A DNA stretch of 64,000 bases, taken from assembly GCA_038277395.1 (NCBI GenBank), contig CM076196.1, forward strand, positions 33,026,548-33,090,547. The letters are read 5' to 3'. This document shows positions 36,310-47,372 of this stretch, piece after piece. Numbering within the stretch: position 1 is the first letter of the stretch; every line of letters begins with the position of its first letter. This DNA is from Dryocosmus kuriphilus. Lineage: Eukaryota > Arthropoda > Insecta > Hymenoptera > Cynipidae. The notes under the pieces were generated by a model, which saw only the letters and a program-made list of their open reading frames with translations, searched no databases and was not told the origin of the DNA. The position numbers were made by a program, and so were the translations under genes.

Positions 36310-37190
36310 CATTTACTGATAATAATTAAAACAAGATGAGCAATTCTGCCTGTTCATATTTTCTCGTATTCCGCACAGTTTTGATGAAAAGTGATTTCCT
36401 TTATATTAATTAAAATGTTTCACGAATAACTCAAAAACTACGCGTCTGCTCAAAAAAATGACGGAGAGAAAATTTATAGATCTTTTTAAGGTAAACAACT
36501 TTGTTTCTTATAAATTTTTTTCGTATCTTACATATTTTGGCGGGAAATTTGAAATTTTTGATTAATAATAACGTTTTCTCGATTAAAACAAAAACAGTGC
36601 ATTTTATCAAAAAATTGTTAATATAAAATTTGTAGATCAATTCGAGATGAATAACTTTGCTTATTATCATTTTTTTTTCGTATCTTGAATATTTTGGCGG
36701 AAAACCAGAGTTTTTAAATTTTTATAGCGTTTTCTTGATTAAAACAAAAACCATTCACTTTATCAAAAAATGGTTAAGACAAAATTTGTAGAGTTTTTCG
36801 GGATGAACAATTTGCTTTCTTACATTTTTTTTTTGTATCTCTCATAGTTTAGCCGGAAAATGGATTTCTTGATTTTGTGAAAACCGTTTTTGATGGATAA
36901 AACCATAACCGTTGGTCAAAAGGGGCTGGTTAACGAACTCGTCCTTACTTTTTACGTTTTAAAGAATTATGCTAAAGCGCAACCCAATTCGAATAGTCCT
37001 TCAAAAGTTATCGTGTTCACAGACTACGACAACGACGACAACGACAACAACAACGACAACAACAACGACAGACAGACACCATCGCAAAAACCGTTTTTTC
37101 TGACTCAGGGGGTCTCAAAACATGGAGATTTGATGAAATCCGTGAAAGTCATTTTTCACATAAAACTAATACCTTCTCATTGAGATGAGA
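36310..37190 (+). mobile_element. Second, partial foldback arm in tandem
   Basis: Repeats the internal units and inner end of the previous arm, including GTTAACGAACTCGTCCTT and the GACAACGAC block at 37028-37065. It lacks the outer GC-rich ~350 bp. The two arms are head-to-tail, not inverted. Confidence 0.78.
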
Positions 37191-37194
37191 ATGT

Positions 37195-37565
37195 AAAAAT
37201 ACATGACTTTTCAAACTTTCGAACGAAATTGTGAAATTTCTTACAAAGTGGATATATTTTTCACCAAATTGAATTTCTTAAATTTGCATTTGAATTTTTA
37301 AACCAAAACAGGAGTTGCCAACGAAGAAGATTAATTTTCTACCGAAAAATACGAATATTCCAGAAAAAAAATACATGACTTTTCAAACTTTTGAACGAAA
37401 TCGTGAAATTTTCTTACAAAGTGGATATATTTTTTACCAAATTGAATTTCTTAAATTTGAATTTGAATTTTTAAACCGAAACAGGAGTTTTCAACGAAGA
37501 AGATTAATTTTCTAACGAAAAATACGAATATTCCACAAAAAAAATACATGACTTTTCAAATAACA
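37195..37565 (+). repeat. ~173-bp minisatellite, right piece
   Basis: ACATGACTTTTCAAA recurs near 37201, 37373 and 37546. About two units. Confidence 0.8.
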
Positions 37566-37649
37566 AATTTTTTTAGGTTACCTCTACATGTAAATTACTC
37601 GGAATTACCTTTATTACAAAGTTAGTTACTTGGAGCACTTTAATTACTT

Positions 37650-37925
37650 TCACAATCGTGAAAATACAAGATCAATGTCCATTATTTTAACAATGTTTCT
37701 ATTTAATACATACCTATTTGTAGCATGTTGCAAACTTTGTTCCAGTTGGAGCAACAAAGTTTCAACAGTAATTTTTCTTAAGCGAAATCGTGTTAAAAAA
37801 TCCAAATCATCCATGGTTTCAAAATAATTCACTCGTTCCCTGAATATTCGTGGTCTTCTCTGAACGGGGTAAAACATTTCATCATCATCAGATGAGGATA
37901 AAATATCATCGTAAAACAGAGCCAT
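37650..37925 (-). pseudogene. HARBI1-like transposase, N-terminal fragment
   Basis: A 91-codon frame begins with ATG at 37925-37923. It has an acidic start (DDILSSSDDDE) and then RRPRIFRERVNYFETMDDLDF, given here as RPRIFRERVNYFETMDD, and LTRFRLRKITVETLLLQLE. This is the typical N-terminal region of Harbinger nucleases. The DDE catalytic part, normally ~250 residues more, is absent; it ends at 37650 in a stop and repeats follow. It lies ~215 bp inside the right inverted terminus, as expected for the transposase 5' end. Confidence 0.85.
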
Positions 37926-38484
37926 ATTTCCTTGCTGTACACTGCACTCGTATACTTCAATTTTGAGGCTATGTTACTTTAATCATTCATTAACCTCCAT
38001 AAACAGCCATTATTGGGCGGTTAAGTTAACCCGTAATTATCTTCCCTTAATCATGATTAAAAGAATGGTGGAACGCAAAGTATTGATTAAATAATGTTAA
38101 TAAATGATTAACGATTTAATCAGAGTTGGTGAAACCGGCCCTGAAAATTTAAATTTAAAATCAAACTGGAGCTGTCCAGCTCCATTAATGTAAATACGAG
38201 CACTGTTTCTCCTGTATTCCATCAAAAAGTCCTTCTCGGCCGAGGCTTTTCTTATTTCTTCATTAAAATTAATTCAGTCCTTAGTAGTATAATAAGCTTC
38301 ATGTCGAAAATTATGAAATATCCAGTTGAGAAACATGATGAAAAACGCAATACTAGTCCATGCATATAAATATATAGTGAAGAACATATAGATGTATTCC
38401 TTCATAAAATTTAGCGTCCGGGCATATATCACTCACAAAATTATCAGATTTTTATATGACATTTTTGAAGCTAAATTGATCTGT

Positions 38485-38517
38485 CTGAAGAAGGAATTAC
38501 ATTAATTCCGAAACGTC
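38485..38517 (+). ncRNA. Hammerhead ribozyme motif, PLE-5 copy 1
   Basis: CTGAAGA, stem II GGAATTACATTAATTCC, GAAA and CGTC, with an ACGU stem III. Confidence 0.85.
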
Positions 38518-39036
38518 ACGTTAAATTTTCAATAAATGACAATTGTCTGGAAGTGTCGCTTTGCCCTTGGGTCTTATTTATTTAATGATATATGCCCGGA
38601 TGCTAAATTTTATGAAGGATTACATCTGTATGTTCTTCACTATATATTTATATGCATGGACTAGTATTGCGTTTTTCATCATGTTTCTTAACTGGATATT
38701 TCATAATTTTCGACATGAAGCTTATTATACTACTAAGGACTGAATTAATGTTAATGAAGAAATAAGAAAAGCCTCGGCCGAGAAGGACTTTTTGATGGAA
38801 TGCAGGAGAAACAGTGCTCGTATTTACATCAGTGGAGCTGGACTGTAGCTCCATTTTGGGTTTAAATTTAAATTTTCAATGTTAATTCAAATTCATCTAA
38901 CGGATACGCTAAAAGTTTATTTACTTTTATACTCAGTTCAATAGTTCTTTACAATATCAAATATTAACAAATTGATACGAGCACTCACAAAATTATCAGA
39001 TTTTTATATGACATTTTTGAAGCTAAATTGATCTGT

Positions 39037-39069
39037 CTGAAGAGGGAATTACATTAATTTCGAAACATC
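39037..39069 (+). ncRNA. Hammerhead motif, PLE-5 copy 2, slightly decayed
   Basis: Same as 38485-38517 but stem II is weakened (GGGAATT...AATTTC) and stem III is ACAU instead of ACGU. Confidence 0.75.
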
Positions 39070-39204
39070 ACGTTAAATTTTCAATAAATGACAATTGTCT
39101 GGAAGTGTCGCTTTGACCTTTGGTCTTATTTATTTAATGATATATGCCCGGAGGCTAAATTTTATGAAGGATTACATCTATATGTTCTTCACTATATAGA
39201 AATA

Positions 39205-39429
39205 TTTTCTGTTTATTACAGATTTCTACAAACTGGGGAACTCCAAGTCTACAGATTTTTCTTTAAATCTGAAGAAAGTTTGACAAATTTCGGTCTTCTG
39301 AAGAAACTTGATAACAATTCTAAAGATTTTTTCAATATGCGATTCTTTTGTAAAGTTTGTACCAAATTAGCTAAAAGGAACCAATCGCAACTCAAGAATT
39401 TGAAGCTTTTTATAAATTTTAATAACTAA
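39205..39429 (+). other. Possible start of the PLE-5 coding region
   Basis: Downstream of the terminal repeat lies TTTTCTGTTTATTACAG, which looks like a splice acceptor, then an open frame to 39429 with ESLTNFGLLKKLDNNSKDF. I recognise no domain. Position after a PLE terminal repeat suggests a 5' coding exon, but this is a weak inference. Confidence 0.3.
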
Positions 39430-39640
39430 GTTTTGAATGTAAAAAATACTTGAGAGACTTCTCAAGCTCTTCTTTCTTCGATCGTGTTATTACTTAAGCC
39501 AAAAAGAATTAATTTTCTTAACGGAAAAATTCCTTTTTCACTTTCTTCGGTCTTATGATCTCTTGAAAATTACTACAAAATAAAAAGGTGCTTGTTTCTA
39601 TTTGGAGTCAAAAAACTTATTCAAATCCTTAGTTCCGAAA

Positions 39641-39676
39641 ACAACATTTCGACCCTTAACTGTGGCTCTTCCTCAG
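39641..39676 (-). ncRNA. Probable decayed hammerhead motif of PLE-6
   Basis: The minus strand has CTGAGGA, an imperfect stem II, GAAA and TGTT. Stem III is not self-complementary. Surrounding AT-rich sequence (39440-39728) may be a PLE terminal repeat cut by the foldback element. Confidence 0.55.
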
Positions 39677-39728
39677 GTCCAAAACTATGAAAACTAATTT
39701 AAAATAATTTTAAATAAGTAAATATGGT

Positions 39729-42141
39729 CTAAAAAATCTGCACATTCTCATCGCGCGCTTCGCGCGAAGTATGGGCGCGCCTACGGCGCGCATCTTTTGG
39801 CACTCGCGCTTCGCGCTCGATAGATATAAACCTTTAAATTAAAAATTACAAAAGAAATTATTTTACTTAAGGCTCAATCGTCCTTAAAGAATACATTCTC
39901 ATCATGACACTCGCGCTTCGCGCTCGATAATTACACTTTTTTAAAACACATTGTAGATTGGTAAAGTTTTTTAGTGATTTTCCAAATTTTCACAATACAG
40001 GATTTCGATTCTTAAAAGTAAAACGATGAGTCTTATAAATAAATTTTGTAGCTCTCTCGAAGGTGAACAATTATTCTGCTTGTTAATATTTTCTCATATC
40101 TTGCATAGCTTTGCTGAAAAGTGGTTTTCTTTATATTTCATAATATATTTCACGAATAACTCAAAAACTACGCGTTTGATTAAAAAAATGGTAGAGAGAA
40201 AATTTGTAGACCTTTTTGAGGCGAACAACTTTGTTTATAATCATTTTACCGTATCTTACATAGTTTGGCGGAAAATTTTTAATTTTAATTTTTAATAGCG
40301 TTTTATAGATTAAAACAAAAACCGTGAATTTTATCAAAAAATGGTTGAAACAAAATTTGTAGATACTTTTTAACTGAAAAACTTTGTTCTTTACCATTTT
40401 TTTGTATCTTGAATATTTTGGCGGAAAACCAGATTTTTTAATTTTAATAGGATTTTCTTGATTAAAACAAAAACCGTTCATTTTATCAAAAAATGGTTAA
40501 GACAAATTTTCTTTATTTTTTTAAGATGCATAATCTTACTTTCTTAGATTTTTCCTATATCTCTCATAGTTTAGCCGGAAAATGGATTTTTTGATTTTGT
40601 GAAAACCGTTTTTGATGGATAAAACCATGACCGTTGGTCAAAAATGGTTGGTTAACGAACTCGTCCTTACTTTTTACGCTTTAAAGAAGTGTGCCAGAGC
40701 GCAACCCAATCCGATTAGTCCTTCGAAAGTTCTCGTGACCACAGACGACGACGACGACGACAACGCCAACGACAATGACGCCGAAAACGACGCCGACAAC
40801 AACAGACAGACAGACACCGTCGTAAAAACCGTTTTTTTTTTGTCGTCGTCGTTGTCGTTGGCGCCTGTTCCCACGATAACTTTCGAAGGACCAATCGGAA
40901 TGGATTGCGCTTTGGCACACTTCTTTAAGGTCCAAAAAGAAAGGACGAGTTCGTTAACCAGCGGTTTCTGACCAACGGTTATGGTTTTATCCATCAAAAA
41001 CTGTTTTTACAAAATCAAAAAGTCCATTTTCCGACTAAACTATGCGAGATACAAGAAAAATATAAGAAAATAAAATTTTTGGCCTTAAAAAAATCTACAA
41101 ATTTTGTCTTAACCGTTTTTTGATAAAATCCACGGTTTTTGTTTTAATCGAGAAAACGTTATCAAACATAACAAGCTGTGGTTTCCTGCCAAAATATTTA
41201 AGATACGAAAAAAATGATAATAAATAAAGTTGTTCAGCTCAAAAAGATCTACAAATTTTGTTTTAAACATTCTTTTGATAAATTGCACGGTTTTCGTTCT
41301 ATTCCAAAAAACGTTATGAAAATAAAAAATTCTAATTTCCTGCCAAAATATGCAAGATACGACAAAATTATAAGGAACAAAGTTGTTCACGTCAAAAGGA
41401 TCTAAAAATTTGTCTTGTCTTAACCGTTTTTTGATAAAATGAACGGTTCTTGTTTTAATCAAGAAAACGCTATTAAAATTAAAAAACTCTGGTTTCCCGA
41501 CAAAATATTTAAGATACAAAAAATTGGTAAAGAACAAAGTTGTTCAACTCAAAAATATCTACGTTAATATCTAAACGTTATTAAAAATAAAACATGTCAA
41601 ATTTCCCGCCAAACTATGCAAGATACGCAAAAATAATAATAAACAAAGTTGTTCGCCTCAAAAAGATCTACAAATTTGCTCTCAATCATTTTTTGAGGAG
41701 ACGCGTAGTTTTTGAGCTATTCGTGAAATATGTTATGAAATATAAAGAAAACCACTTTTCAGCAAAACTGTGCAAGATATGAGAAAATATTAACAAGCAG
41801 AATTGTTCACCTTGGAAAAAGCTATAAAATTTATTTATAAAACTCATCGTTTTACTTTTAAGAATCGAAATCCTCTATTGTGATTGGAAAATCACTAAAA
41901 AACTTTACCAATCTACAATGTGTTTTAAAAAAATGTAATTATCGAGCGCGAAGCGCGAGTGTCATGATGAGAATGTATTCCTTACGGGCGATAGAGCCTT
42001 AAGTAAAATAATTTCTTTTGTAATTTTTAATTTAAAGGTTTATACGACCCATAAACACCGAGCGTGTAGCGCGAGATGAATAATGTATCGAGCGCGAAGC
42101 GCGTGATGAGAATGTGCCCGCGAAGCGGGCAGATTTTTTAG
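39729..42141. mobile_element. Complete 2.4-kb foldback element, two 1.1-1.3-kb arms
   Basis: Starts CTAAAAAATCTGC and ends with its exact complement at 42141. Arms run from 39729 to ~40830 and ~40835 to 42141 with almost no loop; the centre is a GACGAC block meeting GTCGTC (40742-40862). Each arm has a GC-rich outer region with GCGCGAAGCGCG-type palindromes, then units of ~150 bp based on CCGTTTTTTGATAAAAT (41120, 41272, 41432). No transposase; several overlapping frames are mirror artefacts. No convincing target duplication at the flanks. Confidence 0.9.
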
Positions 42142-42417
42142 AAGTTATATTTACCTCTAATTCTGCGATGTACAATGTACATGTTGCTAATTAATTTTTA
42201 AAAGTTATTGGTTCCCTAAAAGAAATTGGAGAGAGACCAATGTTACAAAAATATTAAATTTTTTATAACTGATTTCGAAGAAAGTTATAAAAAATAATAA
42301 GTGTGCGACGGAAAAGAACATTTAGTACAATTTTTTAGGTTAAATAAGACTGGTAACCAAATAATCGTCTGTAAACGTTGACCAAGTAACCCATTGGTGC
42401 CCAGTTCAATGATTCAG
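42142..42417. other. AT-rich spacer
   Basis: Nothing recognised between the foldback end and the PLE-8 stop codon. Confidence 0.4.
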
Positions 42418-42714
42418 TCACAGATGATAATGCGCGCCAAAGCGTTTGGAGTTTGAGATACTTTGAAATACTTTGATAACATTGATTTTTAAAATTTCGG
42501 TTTGAAGATTTACAGAGTTTTGTTTGCATTTGTCTATAAAGAATGATTCTAAAATTCTTCTTTTTTTTTTTTTTCTTTCTCTAGTTAAAATTTTAATGTT
42601 TTCGTATTTAAAATCGAAAGGTGATCAAAATTCGATGCGTGTTGAGATAAATCAATGTTCAAAATTACCCATCTAACAATCTCTTTTGTGTTCAGATATT
42701 CTTGTTTTTAGTCA
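42418..42714 (-). pseudogene. PLE-8 endonuclease C-terminus, separated by a 3.7-kb insertion
   Basis: The minus strand reads HASNFDHLSILNTKTLK, then after a slip in the A/T-rich run RRILESFFIDKCKQNSVNLQTE, which matches the end of a PLE GIY-YIG domain (ILES.FI...NSVN). Stop at 42418-42420. The upstream half of the same gene is at 46414-47355, beyond the 42724-46404 element, whose flanks share TTTTTAGTC. Confidence 0.8.
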
Positions 42715-42960
42715 GGTTCGTGTCACTGCCCCCCCCCCCCCCCCACCACCACCTAACTTGTACATGTACCCATATGGATTCAAATGCGCACCAAATGCCC
42801 CCAAATGCACTACCAATTAAATTTTTTGCGCCGCAAAATCAAGGGAGTTATTGTCGGGGTTACGGTGAGGGCATTGGTGACACGCTACCCCCCAGCAGTA
42901 AAAAATAAAAATCATTTGCTTTATTTTGATTTATTAAAATAGAAAAAAACCTCTGGGTAC

Positions 42961-43027
42961 ACGGGGGGGGGGGGGGGGGGGGGGTCCGGAGGAAACCCCT
43001 CGTTGAGCCTCATGGGGGGGGGGGGGG
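42961..43027. repeat. Poly-G runs
   Basis: Two runs of G: about 20 or more near 42963-42984, and 15 or more at about 43013-43027. A poly-C run also sits at the left terminus (~42729-42744). Confidence 0.8.
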
Positions 43028-43645
43028 TCCAAAAGTGGTAAAAATTAGGCCTAGAGGTTTATGAACGGCCCCACAGAAGTTTTCAGATACATTTGAAAAT
43101 ATTCAGATATTAACAAAATATTTTTTGGTTGATTTCGTTTCAGTCTATTCAGAAAATTACATTCCTCAATACAGACGAAAATAATAATCCGAACATAAAA
43201 TTTTTTTTAAAAAATTACTACTTAACATCATATTATTATAATAATTAATAAAAAAGATATCTTTTTAGTAAATTGAGTAAACATTCGTTATCTCAATAAA
43301 AAAGAAATCCATTAGTAATTATAGGCAACCCTAAAGACTGAAAACGAATCATATTGTTTATTGTCCCTTTTTTAAAAATTATTTCTTTAATATTGTAAAG
43401 AAAACCATTATTTGTTTTTCTATATAATTAACTAACTTTTTTTCTGACAATTCAGAAAAAAGACAGTTAAAACAAAAAAACAACAACGTATTTTCAAAAC
43501 ATCATTTTTCGGCTCATTAGAGACATTGCATAAAATGCAAAACATATTTTCGAAAAAAGAGGGAGAAAAAGGAAAGAGACAACCAAAACCTACCTCTCAC
43601 TCTTTCCTTATTCTTTCTCCGTCTTTTTTTATACTACAGGGGTCC

Positions 43646-43680
43646 TACATGTTTCGAAGACCTTGAGACTTCCTCATCAG
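43646..43680 (-). ncRNA. Hammerhead ribozyme motif of PLE-7
   Basis: The minus strand has CTGATGA, stem II GAAG...CTTC, GAAA and CATGTA. Stem III is the self-complementary ACAUGU and the cleavage-site base is A. Stem I starts with CC pairing GG after the site. Confidence 0.85.
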
Positions 43681-43841
43681 GGAAAATTTACAGGAAACTA
43701 TAGGTGCTTAAACTTAATTATCAATTTTTAACAACCTTATATACATAATCACATTAAAATTAATACTCTATACAATAAAAACTTTCTTTTTGGTTCTTCC
43801 TATATCTTTCATGGATATTCATAATTAATAAAAAACAATCT

Positions 43842-44317
43842 TCACAACCAGTTAATGAGTTTGTCCCAAACTTTGTTATACTTAGAAAGATCCCTTTTCA
43901 GATTAATTGCCTTATCACCCTCTCTCTCTTGATAAATAACATTTCCATAAATTCTCTCTTTTTTTGATTTTTTTCATTGTAAAGAATTTTGACATCATCC
44001 CAATTAAATTCATGTCCATGTGTAATTTTGTGCTTTGATAAAACCGTGTGATATTTTGGATTTCTATGAAAATTATTTTTATGTTCTTCTTTCCTAATTT
44101 TTAATGTTCTACTCGTTTGTCCTATGTAAACAACATTACAATCTAAACATTTAAATTTGTAAACAACTCCTTGTTTATCTAATTTTTCATATTTATCTTT
44201 TCCTAATTTTATAATCAAATCACTTTTAAAGGGGACTCTATATATGGTATGTAAACCCATTTTACCTAATTTATTCTTCAATATTTTTGAAATTTTCCCA
44301 AAATATGGTAAAACTAC
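43842..44317 (-). pseudogene. PLE-7 GIY-YIG endonuclease domain
   Basis: The minus strand runs TLRNTVVLPYFGKISKI, then VVYKFKCLDCNVVYIGQTSR (GIY-YIG start), RKEEHKNN, HEFNWDDVKIL and KKREFMEMLFIKRE. The frame is open to an AG dinucleotide run at ~43918-43928, where two extra bases shift it to an early stop at 43898. The other frame continues with DKAINLKRD to a stop at 43842. Residues upstream of ~44317 in the same open frame belong to the host element, not the PLE. Confidence 0.88.
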
Positions 44318-44650
44318 CGTGTTTCTCAAAGTGATGACCCAAGATAGTTTTTTTTTTTTTTCATTAAATGAAATTATGTTGCAAGACGCTATTCGCACCG
44401 GTTTCAAATGCGCTCAAATGCACTTGTTAACAAAAATTCCTAATATTATACATCACCGGATTTTGCAAGCACATACGGTGGGGGGACTAGTAATACGGTG
44501 TCTATATCTCCCATTCTAGTTAACTCGAAAATATTTTGCTTGCGTGCTTTCATTGCAATTCAAATGCGCACAAATGCACCACCAAGAAAATTAATTTAGG
44601 TCAATTACGCGATCTTATAACCTCGATTGAACCCTGCCTCCAATGGGCAC

Positions 44651-44750
44651 GGCTCCTAAGGGGACGGCTCCAAAGGGGACGGCTCCAAAGGGGACGGCTC
44701 GTAAGGGGACGGCTCCTAAAGGGACGGCTCCAAAGGGGTCGGCTTCCAAG
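44651..44750 (+). repeat. 15-bp minisatellite in the loop of the palindromic element
   Basis: Six or more copies of GGCTCCAAAGGGGAC with single-base variants. The spacer (44606-45180) also has a 23-A run at ~45107-45129. Translated frames here give RGRLQ repeats and are not credible genes. Confidence 0.88.
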
Positions 44751-45184
44751 TAGAGAAGGAAAGAATTATCGGGCAGCCAGGGCTCCTCACAAGGGGTCTT
44801 GGAACAGCGGACTTCATCTGGAGCAACTCCTCTTGCCCGTCATGCGGGTAAGAGGAAAAGGGGCTCCAACAGAACCCCTTTGAACAGGGAGACAGAAAAT
44901 TCTAAGGCTCTGACACCACAGGGCCTGACCTTTATACACGCACAAAATGGGACTTGGTTCCACAACAGAGTGCGGGAAATGCGGTGTGGCACAATGGACT
45001 TATAGTCTAAGTGCCCGGGGAGGAGGTGGTTTTAGTGAGCAGTGGCGTCAGGCCGAGTCCCATACTCAGTCCGTCAAAAGAATTTCCACCTCCTCTTCCA
45101 CCAAGCAAAAAAAAAAAAAAAAAAAAAAATCCCAGGCAGGAAGTCCAATCGGGGTTAAGGGGTCGTATAATTGAGCTAAATTAA

Positions 45185-46205
45185 TTTTCTTGGTGGTGCA
45201 TTTGAGCGCATTTGAATTGTAATGGAAGCACGCGAGCACAATATTTTCGAGTCAACTGGAATGGAAGATATAGACACCGTGTCACTAGCCCCCTCACCGG
45301 ATGTGCATGCAAAATCCGGCGATGTATGATATTAGGAATATTTTTTTAACAAGTGCATTTGAGCGCATTTGAAACCGGTGCGAATAGCGTCTTGTGACAT
45401 AATTTCATTTAATTAAAAAAAAAAAATTATCTTGGGTTATCACTTTGAGAAGTAATATTTTGTTAATATCTGAACATTTTCAAATGTATCTGAAAACTTC
45501 TATATGGTGCATTTGATCGCATTTGGAGAATTTTGAAAATATGTTAGAACAGATTCATTATGTTCGTTATATTTGGAGATATAAACACCGTGTCATCACC
45601 CCCCCCCCCCCCCCCCACCGGATGTGCATGCAAAAGCCGGTGTTGTATGGCATTAGGAATGTTTTTTAACAAGTGCATTTGAACGCATTTGAAACTTAGT
45701 CTAAATAGCCGTTTTCGATTTTATTTTATGCAATTTTGAGAAATTAAAGTTTTTGTTTGGTCACCACTTTGATGAGGGTTAATGTGTCGATATCTGACAC
45801 AATTATAAATATATTTGAAATTTTCTGGTGGTGCATTTGAGCGCATTTGAATTCGAATAGATTTATGTCGAAATAATTAATTTTAATATCAAGAGAAAGA
45901 ATTTAACCCCAGCGTGGCACCAGCCCCCCCACCATTTGCCGGAAATTATTAACTGGTACAATTTACTGGACAAAAATTTTTAATTGGTGGTGCGTAGCAG
46001 TGCATTTGAAGCTAAGAAAGTCGGTCATCGAGTTTTATTAAAAATGTTATTATTGAGGAAAATTGCACCAGCGCCCCCACACTTTCATCGCTTGTAACTC
46101 GGTCAACGTTGGGGTGCAAAACTTTTTATTGGTGGTGCATTTGAGCGCATTTGGAGTACTTTAAAATGGTATAAATAAAAGTCTTATTTTTAAAGGTGGG
46201 GGTGG

Positions 46206-46266
<61 letters not shown>

Positions 46267-46390
46267 CGTAACCCCGCCAATAACTCCCTTGGTTTTGCGG
46301 CGCAAACAGTTTAATTGGTAGCGCATTTGGGTGCATTTGCAGCGCATTTGAACCCATATGGGTATATGTCCAAGTTAGGGGGGGGGGGGC
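45185..46390 (+). repeat. ~157-bp tandem units with GTGCATTTGAGCGCATTTGA box
   Basis: The box recurs near 45200, 45355, 45508, 45674, 45832, 45997 (degenerate), 46135 and 46318, a spacing of 145-180 bp. Units also share GGATGTGCATGCAAAA-type text. The left arm carries the complement. C runs lie at ~45599-45616 and 46207-46263. Confidence 0.85.
46207..46263. repeat. 57-bp uninterrupted poly-C tract
   Basis: A run of about 57 C in an AT-rich region, inside the right arm. The true length is uncertain in any assembly. Confidence 0.85.
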
Positions 46391-46413
46391 AGTGACGCGG
46401 ACCTTTTTTAGTC

Positions 46414-47355
46414 TCCTGCCAGTCTGACCGATATAAATTTTTATTACAACCTGAACATTTTATTAAATAAACTACATTAGATAGGTTTTCAGTTTTTTCT
46501 AAATCCTTTTTGCTGTTGATAAAATTTCCTAAATTGTGATCATTTTTAAAGTAAACGTTTATATTGAATTTTTTAAGACCGTTTCTTATTCTTTCAGATA
46601 ATCCCTGAACGTATGGCAACGTGACCTTTAAATCAGTTTTTTTGTAGCTTTCTAACTATTTTTTCTTTTTTATCGAACCATTATAATCTCTTGAACTCTT
46701 TCTTTAATTATACTCACTCTGCGAGGCAAAGGATAATTATTTTGTAATAAAGTGATTTTAAGTTGATCTAAATTGTTTTCTCTTAATTTTATATCGCTAA
46801 GGTTTAGACGCCTATCAATTAAACCTTTAATTAAACCTACCTTTTGGCGAAATTGATGGTGGAAATCAAAATTTAAGTATTTTCCTGAGAAAGTAGGTTT
46901 TTTGTATAAATTTGTAATTAATTTACCTCCTTGTTTTTTTATGATGGATAGATCTAAATAATTTAAAGAGTTGTTTTGTTCTATTTCTGAATTAAATTGT
47001 ACATAATTGTACATTTCATGAGTTTTGTCAGTAGGAAAAATTGTAAAAATGTCGTCAACGTACCTTTTGTAAAAAATTGGTTTAACATTTGAGATAAAGC
47101 TCTTTTTTCCATATCTTCAAGAACAAGATTAGCAACAAGTGGAGAAAGTGGTGACCCCATTGGACAAACGGAAACTTGTTAAAAATACTGTGTTATTGAA
47201 TATTATTCTGACAGATATTAAAATTTCATTCTTAGATATTTTTTTGAGATTTCGGTGAAGATTAAGCTTTTCTTCTATACAATCTGAAGCTAAGTCTAAC
47301 GGGATATTACCAAACATAGAGACAACGTCCAACGACATTAAAGAGTGTGTATTTG
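46414..47355 (-). pseudogene. PLE-8 reverse transcriptase and linker
   Basis: The minus strand has motif A SLDVVSMFGNIPLDLA (from 47338), the catalytic KRYVDDIFTIF (47041-47068), SLNYLDLSIIKKQGGKL and SGKYLNFDFHH. The endonuclease start VVYLIKCSGCNKNLY leads to the insertion site of the 42724-46404 element. Frameshifts or stops separate motif A, the YVDD block and the linker. The sequence between motifs A and C is compressed, so motif B is probably partly deleted. 5'-truncated at ~47355. The C-terminal remainder is at 42418-42714. Confidence 0.88.
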
Positions 47356-47372
47356 CACTTAAACATTTTTTT

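Larger units (their letters stand above)
33595..38141 (-). mobile_element. PIF/Harbinger transposon, deleted and filled with other repeats
   Basis: Inverted termini GGGCCGGTTTCACCAACTC are flanked by TGA at 33592-33594 and 38142-38144, a 3-bp duplication as expected for PIF/Harbinger. A second, uninterrupted copy of the host PLE sequence at 38872-38890 reads through with a single TGA, confirming both ends. Only the N-terminal part of the transposase remains (37650-37925). The interior also holds a TTAA hairpin element, minisatellite and foldback arms. Confidence 0.93.
38142..39120. mobile_element. PLE-5 terminal-repeat cluster with inverted and direct copies
   Basis: 38142-38432 and 38588-38875 are inverted copies of each other (CTCGGCCGAGGC, GACATGAAGCTTATTATAC). 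Between and beyond them are two direct copies of a terminal repeat with hammerheads at 38485 and 39037, each ending ATGACAATTGTCTGGAAGTG. This is a rearranged PLE 5' region with no coding sequence preserved. Confidence 0.75.
43118..44317 (-). mobile_element. PLE-7, 5'-truncated, inside the palindromic element
   Basis: Interrupts the left arm: CAGATATTAACAAAATATT on the left and TTCTCAAAGTGATGACCCAA on the right are contiguous in the intact right arm (about 45425-45480, complement). Carries the endonuclease part, 3' UTR and hammerhead. Confidence 0.85.
42724..46404. mobile_element. 3.7-kb palindromic element with 9-bp target duplication
   Basis: The ends are AGGTTCGTGTCACTGCCCCC and AGGTCCGCGTCACTGCCCCC (as read inward), flanked by TTTTTAGTC at 42715-42723 and 46405-46413. 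Arms contain GCGCCGCAAAA and repeated GTGCATTTGAGCGCATTTGA words. The left arm is 42724-44605 minus the PLE-7 insert; the right arm is 45180-46404. The ~570-bp centre has a 15-bp minisatellite. Nine-bp duplications are typical of Mutator-like elements, but no transposase is present, so the class is inference. Confidence 0.88.

Noticed and set aside
37650..37827. Plus-strand frame opposite the Harbinger fragment
   Set aside because: Shadow of the minus-strand HARBI1-like frame, which has the recognisable motif.
39729..42141. CRISPR-like or bacterial repeat array from the regular units
   Set aside because: Units are ~150 bp, degenerate and mirrored; the DNA is eukaryotic. No CRISPR features.
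39721..42155. Target duplication AAGTAAATAT/AAGTTATATT around the foldback
   Set aside because: Several mismatches in AT-rich DNA; not better than chance.
44536..45174. 115-codon and overlapping frames with RGRLQ repeats
   Set aside because: Produced by the 15-bp minisatellite in the loop of a palindromic element; no start context or homology.
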